Assembly: GCA_030429205.1 (NCBI GenBank)
Contig: JAUICZ010000004.1
Coordinates: 203,356-267,355, forward strand
Length of the DNA stretch: 64,000 bases
Direction: 5' to 3'
From: Bacteroidia bacterium
Lineage (GTDB): Bacteria > Bacteroidota > Bacteroidia > Chitinophagales > Chitinophagaceae
The notes under the pieces are model-generated. The model had not been told where the DNA came from. It saw nothing but the letters and a program-made list of their open reading frames with translations, and did no database searches. The first letter of the stretch is position 1. Each line of letters starts with the position of its first letter. Below are positions 1 through 8,625 of the stretch, in pieces. The position numbers and the translations under genes are program-made.

Positions 1-977
1 TGGCTGCATATGGTTACCATACAAAAGCATCAGGTTTAGGTAAAGGCGGGCAAGACTCCAGGATCATTATATCTAAACTGAGCAAAGGGAGCAGCGAATT
101 CAAGTACAAAATAATTGAGTTTTCTGACGACTTTAAAGACACTAAGGGTATTATGAAGTACAACCCGGGATCTAATATGCTTCAATTATTAACCCTTACG
201 TTCATCAACAGTAAAGGCCGTTTCATGGGAGGTACCCGAACATCATATGTAGCCTTATTAAGCCATATCGACCCTGAATCGCTTTTCATAGTTAGCACAA
301 AGCCTTTAAAAACTGAAAAGGCCAGAGCATTCATCAAAAGAAAATACGACTATAATAAGCCTGTAGGTTTATTACCTCAGGATATGATCATCAACCAGGA
401 TAACTCAACTACTATCATCTCTGAGGAAATGATACAAACCATATCCACTACCAACGGTGCTGTAACCAGCGTACAAACTACATTGGGTGCAACTACCATC
501 ACAGAGTTTAACGAGAAGGGAGAAGAACAGGAAGGTATTGCGGTATTGAAGTCGCAGGTAACACCGGGTTTATTCGACGCCTTCTACTCTGCAGACAGGG
601 CAAAAGGGAAATGGGCATATATACAGAATGGCGTAAAGATGAACATCAGAAACTCATACATGTCTTTCGATTACATCAACACAGAAAACGGCAAGTATAT
701 ATTGTACAACGATTATCCTGAAAACTATCATGCCGATGATAAAAGGAAAAAGAAAACTATATCATCTATCAGTACCACAAACACGGTATGCTATAAAATG
801 AAGTATGCAGGGTATGATATGATGACACTCTTTGGCACTGTGCCTGATAATGAATCAAAATTCTCATTCATAGAGTCGTCTAACTTTAACCAAAGCACCA
901 ATACCTATGCGGTAATTATGATGCACCGTGTTAAAAGAAAGAAAGAAGCTAAAATAGCCTGGATGAAATTCAAATAA
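1..977 (+). CDS. hypothetical protein, C-terminal part (5' end outside window)
   Basis: The frame is open from the left edge (codons in phase with base 3) without a stop, so this is the last 325 or so residues of a longer protein; the first in-window Met at 153 is internal, not a start. I do not recognise the family. The visible part is hydrophilic, has no membrane segment, carries a Thr-rich stretch in its middle and ends in a Lys/Arg-rich tail. There is no recognisable type IX sorting domain at its C-terminus. A strong hairpin lies 28 bases after the stop. It converges with the next gene. Confidence 0.75.
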   Translation, partial: AAYGYHTKASGLGKGGQDSRIIISKLSKGSSEFKYKIIEFSDDFKDTKGIMKYNPGSNMLQLLTLTFINSKGRFMGGTRTSYVALLSHIDPESLFIVSTKPLKTEKARAFIKRKYDYNKPVGLLPQDMIINQDNSTTIISEEMIQTISTTNGAVTSVQTTLGATTITEFNEKGEEQEGIAVLKSQVTPGLFDAFYSADRAKGKWAYIQNGVKMNIRNSYMSFDYINTENGKYILYNDYPENYHADDKRKKKTISSISTTNTVCYKMKYAGYDMMTLFGTVPDNESKFSFIESSNFNQSTNTYAVIMMHRVKRKKEAKIAWMKFK

Positions 978-980
978 ACA

Positions 981-1679
981 CTACAACATCAAATCAAGAA
1001 AATAGAAGCCGGAATCTCCGGCTTCATTTTTATATGTACGTTCTACAACCTCACCCATTTTAACCGGGATGCTATTACTAAAAAAGGGTGCGTTGTATAC
1101 AAATGTGTGAAACTCTCCATTCTCACCACAAGGGTCAACATTATCCGGCAAATCGTCTAGCAGGTCTCTGTTTAACTTTCTGCCCAAAAACTCTTTACCT
1201 AGCAGCTCTGCATTTGTACAAACTATTATCGCTTCTATTCCCACATCTTCTACCAGCTTTACCAAACGGGTTGTATTCATTTCCCATAATGGAAAGATGC
1301 CCTTCATCCCTACTTGTTCCAGTTGCTTTTCCCTGTACTCTTTTAAGTCTTCAAGAAAAATATCACCAAAGGCAGCAGTGTGTATACCTGATGCTTTAAG
1401 CTCATTTAAGTTCTCCTTCATCACACTACTATACACATCATGATCAGGCGAAGGAGGTAACTTTATTTTCTTCAACGGAATACCCATACGCTCTGCCTGA
1501 GCATCCAGCAACTCTTCTCGTACACCATGCATCACCACCCTATCTTGTTCTGCATTTACTGTTGTGAGTAATTGCACTACATTATAATGCTTGCTATCAT
1601 GTAAAAAACGATATGCCATGGCAGCATCTTTGCCAGAGCTCCAATTCAATACTACCTTTTCCTTGTTAAGTTCCGTCAT
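981..1679 (-). CDS. Dph6-like ATP pyrophosphatase (diphthine-ammonia ligase family)
   Basis: This is a PP-loop ATP pyrophosphatase of the Dph6/MJ0570 family, cytosolic, about 232 residues. The N-terminal PP-loop SSGKD lies at residues 14-18, and the family's C-terminal GENGEFHT signature is present with a following NAPFF. In archaea and eukaryotes Dph6 amidates diphthine on EF-2; bacteria lack diphthamide, so the bacterial members must amidate or adenylate something else, and the substrate here is unknown. I chose the ATG giving MTELNKEKVV; a longer frame starting 36 bases upstream would run into the divergent dehydrogenase gene. The 38-base gap between the two starts is a shared promoter region. 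Confidence 0.85.
   Translation of the reverse strand: MTELNKEKVVLNWSSGKDAAMAYRFLHDSKHYNVVQLLTTVNAEQDRVVMHGVREELLDAQAERMGIPLKKIKLPPSPDHDVYSSVMKENLNELKASGIHTAAFGDIFLEDLKEYREKQLEQVGMKGIFPLWEMNTTRLVKLVEDVGIEAIIVCTNAELLGKEFLGRKLNRDLLDDLPDNVDPCGENGEFHTFVYNAPFFSNSIPVKMGEVVERTYKNEAGDSGFYFLDLML
1005..1031 (+). terminator. intrinsic terminator inside the 3' end of the convergent gene
   Basis: A 9-bp perfect stem (GAAGCCGGA/TCCGGCTTC) with a 3-base loop is followed by ATTTTTAT. It is positioned to end transcription of the upstream plus-strand gene but lies inside the last codons of the convergent Dph6-like gene, so the same bases are coding on the other strand. Confidence 0.65.
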
Positions 1680-1717
1680 TGTGCTATTTTCATGCAGTAA
1701 CACAAAATAAAACATTT

Positions 1718-2422
1718 ATGCCCAACGCGGTTATAACAGGAGCAACACAGGGAATAGGAAAAGCTATAGCAGAAAAACTATTGAGTGAAGGTGTGTCTAT
1801 TGCCATATGCGCCAGAACACAAAAAGACCTAGATGCATTACAAAAAGAATGGGAGAACTACTACCCAGACGAGAATATATACACCTGCAAAGCAGATCTT
1901 TCTAAGAAAAAAGATGTGCATGCATTTGCCAAATATGTATTGAAGCATATGGGTAGCATTGATATTATTGTCAACAATGCCGGTTTATTCATCCCCTCTA
2001 CCCTACAGGCAGAACCTGATGGCAGGTTGGAGGAGTTAATGAACATCAACCTGTACAGTGCATATTATTTAACCAAAGACCTGCTGCCGACAATGAAAGA
2101 AAAGCAAAATGGTCATATCTTCAATATATGCTCTGTTGCCAGCCACAAAGCTTACCCCAACGGAGGCTCTTATGGTATAACTAAATATGCACTATTAGGC
2201 TTTTCTGACAACCTGAGGGAAGAACTTAAAGATGAGGGTATTAGAATTACAGCAATATCACCCGGAGCTACATACAGCAGAAGTTGGGCGGGCACAGGTG
2301 TAGACCCAGACAGAATAATGGACCCTAACGATGTGTCTGATATGCTTTGGGCAGCATATACACTATCTTCAAAAGCAAATGTTGAAAGCATACTGCTACG
2401 CCCTACACTTGGCGATTTATAA
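1718..2422 (+). CDS. short-chain dehydrogenase/reductase (classical SDR)
   Basis: A 234-residue NAD(P)-dependent oxidoreductase with a complete classical SDR set: the nucleotide-binding TGATQGIG at residues 7-14, NNAG at 86-89, and the catalytic triad S139, Y152, K156 (YGITK). The C-terminal substrate-binding part is short, and the substrate cannot be read from the sequence. The N-terminal CART pattern after strand 2 suggests NADP(H) preference, which is inference. The start is the ATG giving MPNAVITG, which places the Rossmann strand at the very N-terminus as is usual; a longer frame from 1679 would overlap the divergent gene. Confidence 0.93.
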   Translation: MPNAVITGATQGIGKAIAEKLLSEGVSIAICARTQKDLDALQKEWENYYPDENIYTCKADLSKKKDVHAFAKYVLKHMGSIDIIVNNAGLFIPSTLQAEPDGRLEELMNINLYSAYYLTKDLLPTMKEKQNGHIFNICSVASHKAYPNGGSYGITKYALLGFSDNLREELKDEGIRITAISPGATYSRSWAGTGVDPDRIMDPNDVSDMLWAAYTLSSKANVESILLRPTLGDL

Positions 2423-2476
2423 TATTTTTAACAGTGCTTTAACCCTACTGCAACATACACGGGTACGTGTAAATTT

Positions 2477-2484
2477 TAATTTTG
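2477..2484 (+). promoter_or_regulatory. -7 promoter box (TAnnTTTG) for batD
   Basis: TAATTTTG matches the Bacteroidota primary-sigma -7 consensus exactly and ends 17 bases before the chosen ATG of batD. No clear -33 TTG is visible. Confidence 0.5.
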
Positions 2485-2500
2485 TGGTATTGTGAATTTT

Positions 2501-4486
2501 ATGCGTGAGATGTCATATATCAAACATTTCTTTTTGAGTTTGGTGATACTCTTTTGTGCCATGAATGCTCATGCGCAAGAAGTTGTTTTTTCTGCAGGTG
2601 CCAGTGCTCCTAAAATAGGGATACAGGACAAGGTGCAAATTCAATATGTATTGAAGAACGTACAAAGCGTAGAAAGTTTAAACCCGCCAGCAGAGCTTAC
2701 TAACAATTTTGAGATAACCGGTGGTCCTTATCCAAGACAAAGTTCTCAAGTGTCTATCGTAAACGGTCAAATGTCACAATCTCAGAGCTTGACCATGACC
2801 TATGTTATCAAACCAAAGAAGAAAGGTAAGCTTGTTATTCCACCGGGTATTGCTGTTGTTGGCAATGGAGATACCTACAAATCGAACAGCATTACAATAG
2901 AAGTGGTTGATGGTAGTTTAGCCGCACAGTACAGGCAACAAAGGCAAGCACAAGACCCTTTTGCCAATGATCCGTTTGAGCAGTTGATGAGGCAGCGCCA
3001 AAGACAAATGCAAGCCATGCAGCAGCAGCGCCGTCAACAATACCAGCAGCAGCAACAACAGCTGGAAAACACCGAGGTTAATCTGGATAAAGACCTGTTT
3101 ATAAAAGTTGTTATAGATAAAAGTAAAGTATACGTAGGTGAGCAGATAACAGCATCGTACAAGTTGTATGCTCGTTTACCTATGAATGTAAGGTTATCTA
3201 AACTACCAACGCTCAATGGATTCTGGACACAGGACTTTGAAATACCCGGTGGCAGAAACAAACCTGTAGAAGAGATCATAGACGGGCAACGTTACCAGGT
3301 TTTTACACTTAAAAAATCAGCACTATTTCCTCAACAAACGGGCACTCTGGAGTTAGATCCCGCCGAAGCAGAAGGGATGGCGCGCATTATGTCTAAAACC
3401 AAACAAAGAGACCCTTTCTTTGACGACCCGTTCTTCAACAGTTTCTTTATGGGCGACCCCATGATAGACGAGTTCTTTAGCCGAAGCGCATACAGAGACG
3501 TGAAGGTGAACTTAAAGAGCAAACCTGTAAAAATAGAGGTGATGCCTTTACCCGAAGAAGGGAAGCCGGAGCATTATGGCGGCGCAGTAGGAAACTTTGA
3601 TGTTACAGCAGAGGTAGACAAAGTAGAACTTACAACCGATGATGTTGTGAATCTGAAGTTAACTGTGAACGGTAGTGGTAACTTAAAGCTTATAGAAGCG
3701 CCTACCTTGGATTTGCCAAACGGGCTAACATCTTATGACCCTGCTATTATAGATACTATTACAGGCAGAAGCACCACCATAAAAGGGGAAAAGATCATTA
3801 CGTATGCCATAACACCACAAAGACCGGGTGAGTATGAAATACCTGCTATACCGTTTACATACTTTAATACCCAAACTCAACAGTACGTTACAAAAACAAC
3901 CAAACCTTTTAAGCTCACCGTTGCACCGGGCAAATCATATGCAGATATGCCTAAGCACGTAAACATCACAGACATTCACTCTATACAAACTGCACCACTG
4001 GGTAAAGTAAGCTCGGCAACAAAGCCTTTAATGCACACTGTTGGCTACTGGTCTGCATATGCATTACCGTTGTTTGCTTTTTTAGGTATTCTTGTCTGGA
4101 AAAGAAGAGAAGACGAGCTGGCTAAAAACACGGTACTATTGCGTAATAGACGTGCCAGCAAAGTAGCCCTGAAACGTTTGGCTACCGCGAAAAAGCTATT
4201 GCAACAGAATCAACGCACACCATTTTACGAAGAAATTTCAAAGGCAATTTGGCTATATTTAAGTGACAAACTTAGTATCCCGCTTTCTTCTTTATCGAAG
4301 GAAAACGTATGGGATGCACTACAAGGTCGAAATATTAGTAAGGATATGCAGCAGGAGGTAGAAAGCGTAATGAATGAATGCGAAGCGGCACTATACTCCG
4401 GTGCAGGTAGCTCACAAGAGATGAACGAGACTTACACCACTGCTGTTGATGTAATTAGTAAATTGGAAGGAGCATTTAAAGGATGA
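2501..4486 (+). CDS. batD: BatD family protein (aerotolerance operon, membrane-anchored)
   Basis: BatD is an exported, membrane-anchored protein of the Bacteroides aerotolerance (Bat) system, whose BatA/BatB VWA proteins and MoxR ATPase act with it at the inner membrane; the molecular role is still poorly defined. The protein has a signal peptide, several immunoglobulin-like beta domains, an unusually Gln/Arg-rich low-complexity linker at about residues 160-190, a single transmembrane helix near residue 515-535 and a cytoplasmic tail of about 125 residues. The ATG at 2501 follows a -7 box; ATG 2510 is an alternative. It overlaps the next gene by 4 bases (ATGA). No moxR, batA, batB or batC lies upstream; an SDR gene is there instead. 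Confidence 0.9.
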   Translation: MREMSYIKHFFLSLVILFCAMNAHAQEVVFSAGASAPKIGIQDKVQIQYVLKNVQSVESLNPPAELTNNFEITGGPYPRQSSQVSIVNGQMSQSQSLTMTYVIKPKKKGKLVIPPGIAVVGNGDTYKSNSITIEVVDGSLAAQYRQQRQAQDPFANDPFEQLMRQRQRQMQAMQQQRRQQYQQQQQQLENTEVNLDKDLFIKVVIDKSKVYVGEQITASYKLYARLPMNVRLSKLPTLNGFWTQDFEIPGGRNKPVEEIIDGQRYQVFTLKKSALFPQQTGTLELDPAEAEGMARIMSKTKQRDPFFDDPFFNSFFMGDPMIDEFFSRSAYRDVKVNLKSKPVKIEVMPLPEEGKPEHYGGAVGNFDVTAEVDKVELTTDDVVNLKLTVNGSGNLKLIEAPTLDLPNGLTSYDPAIIDTITGRSTTIKGEKIITYAITPQRPGEYEIPAIPFTYFNTQTQQYVTKTTKPFKLTVAPGKSYADMPKHVNITDIHSIQTAPLGKVSSATKPLMHTVGYWSAYALPLFAFLGILVWKRREDELAKNTVLLRNRRASKVALKRLATAKKLLQQNQRTPFYEEISKAIWLYLSDKLSIPLSSLSKENVWDALQGRNISKDMQQEVESVMNECEAALYSGAGSSQEMNETYTTAVDVISKLEGAFKG

Positions 4487-5220
4487 GCAAGCAGCTATCA
4501 CTTTTAATAACTTTATTAACTATTTGTACTTACGCTGTTGCAGGCAACCAAAGCTTGTGGGAGCAAGGGAATCTGTATTATCAACAAGGTAAATACGACA
4601 GTGCTATATATAGCTACGAACAGATAGAAGGTAGAAATACAAACGTTTATTACAACCTGGGTAATGCCTATTACAAGCTAAATAATATTGGTGGTGCTAT
4701 ACTCAACTATGAGCGTGCCCTAAAAGCAGACCCCAAAAACAATCAGGCATACGAAAACCTGTACCTAACACAAACACGCATTAATAATAGAATACAACCT
4801 GTACCCAGAATATTTTTCATTCGTTGGTGGAACAGTCTTACTCAAAGCAACTTGGCAAATACATATGCAATACTCAGTGTTATTCTGTTCATTGTACTAA
4901 TGGTCTACTACAGTTCTAAAAGGCTGGGACTATTTGATATCAACCTGCCTAATCAACTATTTGTAGCTATTGCTGCCATGTGCCTTATTTTTATTGTTTT
5001 AGGAGCTACTGCTGCTAACAAGCAAGTAGCAACAGATATTGCTATTGTGATGGAGAACAATGCCTCATTGATGAAACAGCCTGAATACGGCAACTCGTCC
5101 AGCCTGATACCGGAGGGCACCAAAGTGAATATACTCAAAAGCAAATCTGACTGGTATGAAGTAAAGCTGCCAGATGGTCGTATCGGATGGATGTTAAAAG
5201 AGGATATCACAAAAATCTAA
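4483..5220 (+). CDS. batE: BatE-like TPR and SH3-domain membrane protein
   Basis: A 245-residue exported membrane protein with a signal peptide (1-20), two or three tetratricopeptide repeats at about 25-95, two transmembrane helices (about 125-145 and 160-182) and a C-terminal bacterial SH3 domain (about 190-245, ending GWMLKEDITKI). This TPR-TM-TM-SH3 order is that of BatE. Its start overlaps the stop of batD (ATGA), so the two are translationally coupled. It probably scaffolds the Bat complex at the inner membrane, the SH3 domain lying outside the cytoplasm; that is inference from topology. Confidence 0.85.
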   Translation: MSKQLSLLITLLTICTYAVAGNQSLWEQGNLYYQQGKYDSAIYSYEQIEGRNTNVYYNLGNAYYKLNNIGGAILNYERALKADPKNNQAYENLYLTQTRINNRIQPVPRIFFIRWWNSLTQSNLANTYAILSVILFIVLMVYYSSKRLGLFDINLPNQLFVAIAAMCLIFIVLGATAANKQVATDIAIVMENNASLMKQPEYGNSSSLIPEGTKVNILKSKSDWYEVKLPDGRIGWMLKEDITKI

Positions 5221-5253
5221 TAACAGAGTCGATCTTTTTTTGTTGGTTTGCGT

Positions 5254-5889
5254 ATGGCTTACAGGGTAAAAACCCCAAGTATTTTAAGCAAAGTGCTGTA
5301 CAGAAACCTGGTATGGAAAATACCTGTAGGTGATACTCCTGCTGTATATCTAACCTTCGACGATGGTCCACACCCTACTGCTACGCCATTTGTTCTGGAT
5401 CAATTAAAAGAGTATAATGCAAAAGCCACATTCTTCTGCATTGGTAAAAATGTTGTGGAACATCAGGATATATATCAACGTATTTTAAAAGAGGGGCACC
5501 GTGTGGGTAACCATACTCAAAATCATGTAAATGGCTGGCACACTAAGAAAAACAAATATATTACTGATGTAAATGAGGCCGAAAAGCACATCAACAGTAA
5601 TCTGTTTCGCCCGCCGTATGGCAGAATTACCAGAGGACAAATAAGTGCACTCACACAAAGAGACAAGCCGTACAAAATCATCATGTGGGATGTGTTGAGT
5701 GGAGATTTTGATACAACCATCAACGGACAAAAATGTTTAGATAATGTTTTGTCTGCAGTAGAACCCGGTAGTATCATTGTTTTTCATGATAGCCAAAAAG
5801 CTTGGGACAGGATGAGCTATGCATTACCTAAAGTACTGGCATTTTGTACAGAACAAAAATGGCAACTAAAAGCATTAACAACAACATGA
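5254..5889 (+). CDS. polysaccharide deacetylase (NodB/CE4 family)
   Basis: A carbohydrate esterase family 4 enzyme that removes N-acetyl groups from a glycan such as peptidoglycan or an exopolysaccharide. All NodB motifs are visible: TFDDGP at residues 34-39 (catalytic base and metal Asp), H87 and H91 in HTQNH, RPPYGR near 119-124, the DVLSGD motif, and a C-terminal IVFHDS with the catalytic His. There is no clear signal peptide; the basic, weakly hydrophobic N-terminus leaves its location open. The ATG two codons after an in-frame TTG is chosen as start. It overlaps tatD by 4 bases. Confidence 0.92.
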   Translation: MAYRVKTPSILSKVLYRNLVWKIPVGDTPAVYLTFDDGPHPTATPFVLDQLKEYNAKATFFCIGKNVVEHQDIYQRILKEGHRVGNHTQNHVNGWHTKKNKYITDVNEAEKHINSNLFRPPYGRITRGQISALTQRDKPYKIIMWDVLSGDFDTTINGQKCLDNVLSAVEPGSIIVFHDSQKAWDRMSYALPKVLAFCTEQKWQLKALTTT

Positions 5890-6650
5890 ACTTTATAGAT
5901 ACACATACACACCTATACGACGAGCAATTTAGTGAAGATAGAACGGAAGCTATTAGAAATGCTGTTGACGCAGGTGTTACAAAAATGTATTTGCCTAACT
6001 GCAACAGCGAAACGATTGACGGCATGCTACAACTTGCACAACAGTTTCCTGATAATTGCTTACCAATGATGGGGCTTCACCCCTGCTATGTAAAAGAGGA
6101 CTATAAAGCAGAGTTGAAGATTGTGGAAGAGCAGCTTACCAGCAAGAAATATTGTGCTGTGGGTGAGATCGGGCTAGACTATTACTGGGACACCTCTTAT
6201 AAAGAACAACAAATCGAGGCATTCGAGTTACAGATAGACTGGGCTCTGCAATACGACCTGCCAATAATCATACATACCCGCAACTCATTACAAGACGGTA
6301 TAGATATCGTCAAGAAAAAACAGAACGGGAAACTCAAAGGAATTTTTCATTGTTTTGGAGGTAGCCAACAAGAAGCAGAACAAATAATAGACCTTGGATT
6401 TTATTTGGGTATCGGTGGCGTAGTCACTTTTAAAAACAGCAAACTTCCTGAAACATTAAAAAACATCGACCTAAAACACATTGTTTTAGAAACTGATGCC
6501 CCCTACCTTGCCCCCACCCCATATAGAGGCAAACGCAACGAAAGTAGCTATATACCCTTAGTTGCAGAAAAGCTGGTAGACATTAAACAAGTAGAACTAT
6601 CTGAAATTGCACGTATTACTACAGAGAATGCGCAGAAGGTCTTCGGCTAA
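5886..6650 (+). CDS. tatD: TatD family metal-dependent deoxyribonuclease
   Basis: A cytosolic TIM-barrel metallohydrolase of about 254 residues. The first metal motif HTH is at residues 7 and 9, the middle part has GEIGLDYYWD and the HTRNS and FHCFGG motifs, and the C-terminal ETDAPYLAP is diagnostic for TatD. Family members are 3'-5' exonucleases acting on DNA or RNA in repair and turnover. The ATG overlapping the stop of the deacetylase gene gives the canonical MNFIDTHTH start; a longer frame from 5844 is not credible. Confidence 0.95.
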   Translation: MNFIDTHTHLYDEQFSEDRTEAIRNAVDAGVTKMYLPNCNSETIDGMLQLAQQFPDNCLPMMGLHPCYVKEDYKAELKIVEEQLTSKKYCAVGEIGLDYYWDTSYKEQQIEAFELQIDWALQYDLPIIIHTRNSLQDGIDIVKKKQNGKLKGIFHCFGGSQQEAEQIIDLGFYLGIGGVVTFKNSKLPETLKNIDLKHIVLETDAPYLAPTPYRGKRNESSYIPLVAEKLVDIKQVELSEIARITTENAQKVFG

Positions 6651-6685
6651 TAAAACTATTTAGTTAGATTTGCAGCCCCAATAAC

Positions 6686-6772
6686 GGAGAGGTGCTCGAG
6701 TGGCTGAAGAGGCACGCCTGGAAAGCGTGTATACCAGCAATGGTATCGAGGGTTCGAATCCCTCTCTCTCCG
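6686..6772 (+). tRNA. tRNA-Ser(GGA)
   Basis: Full cloverleaf of 87 nt with the long variable arm of class II tRNAs. The anticodon stem CACGC/GCGTG holds anticodon GGA, the T arm GAGGG-TTCGAAT-CCCTC is perfect, and the acceptor stem pairs GGAGAGG with TCTCTCC (one G-T). The discriminator is G and CCA is not encoded. Confidence 0.97.
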
Positions 6773-6891
6773 CTTTATTTTCTACAGTTGTTTACACAAA
6801 AACTCCCTGAGTATATCTTTTGAATTCTAAATCCCCCACAGTTAATTCAATTTAATATATTGGTAAGCGTAAGGATATAACAACTACTATT

Positions 6892-8571
6892 TTGCGTCTA
6901 TTATTTGCGATCACACTAATACTTATTCTATCGTTAGTACACAATGAGGTACTGGCACAATACGATTTTCTGCTTCATAAAAAATTTGCAGAACGCACTA
7001 GCCTTTTAGATTCGACCATAAAAAGCGAGCAAGAAATAATTGGCAAAGATCAGCTCGGCAAAAACATTCAGTTACTTTACCAAAAAGCTAAAACAGAAAA
7101 AGATAAGGGGCTGGAGCTTGAATTGGCTATTAATGCTCACCGATTTCTTGACAAAGATTTTAAAAGCGAGGATCAGAGAATCAACTTTCTGCAAGACATT
7201 CAGGAAAACCTTAATAAGAAGAAACATCCGGAATATGAGACATTATTGAAATACCAAATCGGGCGTATTTATTTTAAACGAAAAAAAGAGTACCTACCTG
7301 CTTTTCGCTATTACATCAATGTTCATGAGGATTTAAAAAGATATTCATACCACGATTTCCCTGAAAAAAAAGCAATGCTGATATATATGGCTAACGCTTA
7401 CATGAACCTAGGTGACTGTAAAAACGCCATAAAACTTTATCGAGAGGCCGATATTATTCCTGTTAATAATAGATATTCCCAAAGATTAATGTACACCCCT
7501 ATAAACGGTATTGGTTTATGTTATAGAAATTCCGGCATGTACGATTCTGCGATATCTTATTTTAATAACGTAAGGAAAATGGCTATAGTCAACCATGATC
7601 CCGAATGGGAGGGTATTGCTTGTGGCAATATGGGTTCAGCATTTTACTATATAGGACAGTACGACACAGCTTTGTACCTCATACAAAGAGAGCTTAAGCT
7701 GAATATGCATGAAGGGAACAAAAAGTACGAGACTTATACACTTAATGCGATAGTGGCTGTCGCTAATATTCATGTTCTGCAAGACAGCCTTATAAAGGCA
7801 AAACAAGAGATAAATGAAATCACACAAAACAAAGATAGTTATAACGATCAGCTAAAATTCGGAAGCATATATTACCCTCTACTGTCTAAGTACTATTATA
7901 AAATTGGAGATTATAAGAGTGCGTATGTATACCGTGATTCTGCAGCCTATTATACAGCCACACTTACACATCGTGATAATATACTTGAACTGGAAAAAGC
8001 AAAATTCAGATCAGAAATTGAACATTATGATGTAGAGCTAACGCAACTGGCTTCTATGAAAAAGTTGACAGAACAAGAACGAGATGGCCTACTGATCGGT
8101 ATTATTCTGTTGTTTATAATAATCATATTAATACTTAATCGATACAGGTTAAAAAACAAAATCAATCAAAACGAACTAAATAATTACACAAAACGTCTTC
8201 AGGAAAAAAGTGCTTTAATAGAAAAGCTGGAACAAAATTTATCTGCTGCAAGACGCGAAGATCAAAACAACGATCTGTTACAACAGTTATATACATCCAC
8301 GATACTTACTGATGAAGAATGGGAAAATTTCAGGAAAATATTTGAGCAGGTGCATAAAGGTTTTATACATAAGTTGAGAGAACGAATTCAAGGCCTTACT
8401 CCTGCCGACATGCGATTTTTGGTATTGACAAAGCTCAAAATGTCAAATAAAGAAATGGCAGCCATACTGGGAATTCAACCTGATAGTATTCGTACATACA
8501 AATATCGCTTACGTAAGAAACTTGATTTGGGAGAAGATGATTCTATTCAAGAATATATTGCTAAGCTTTAG
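6892..8571 (+). CDS. TPR membrane regulator with C-terminal LuxR-type HTH
   Basis: A 559-residue one-component regulator type common in Bacteroidota. It has an N-terminal signal peptide (LLFAITLILILSLV), tetratricopeptide repeats over about 110-350, one transmembrane helix at about 399-417, a coiled coil (about 420-465) and a C-terminal helix-turn-helix (about 500-556, with MSNKEMAAILGIQPDSIRTY) like the LuxR/GerE effector. The periplasmic TPR part probably senses a ligand or protein and the cytoplasmic HTH binds DNA. No ATG precedes the signal peptide in frame, so TTG is the apparent start. It converges with the export cassette, which may or may not be its target. Confidence 0.85.
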   Translation: MRLLFAITLILILSLVHNEVLAQYDFLLHKKFAERTSLLDSTIKSEQEIIGKDQLGKNIQLLYQKAKTEKDKGLELELAINAHRFLDKDFKSEDQRINFLQDIQENLNKKKHPEYETLLKYQIGRIYFKRKKEYLPAFRYYINVHEDLKRYSYHDFPEKKAMLIYMANAYMNLGDCKNAIKLYREADIIPVNNRYSQRLMYTPINGIGLCYRNSGMYDSAISYFNNVRKMAIVNHDPEWEGIACGNMGSAFYYIGQYDTALYLIQRELKLNMHEGNKKYETYTLNAIVAVANIHVLQDSLIKAKQEINEITQNKDSYNDQLKFGSIYYPLLSKYYYKIGDYKSAYVYRDSAAYYTATLTHRDNILELEKAKFRSEIEHYDVELTQLASMKKLTEQERDGLLIGIILLFIIIILILNRYRLKNKINQNELNNYTKRLQEKSALIEKLEQNLSAARREDQNNDLLQQLYTSTILTDEEWENFRKIFEQVHKGFIHKLRERIQGLTPADMRFLVLTKLKMSNKEMAAILGIQPDSIRTYKYRLRKKLDLGEDDSIQEYIAKL

Positions 8572-8625
8572 GATGCTACAGCATAATATGCCTCTTAAAA
8601 CAGCGCTTATTTCCTTCAGACAACA

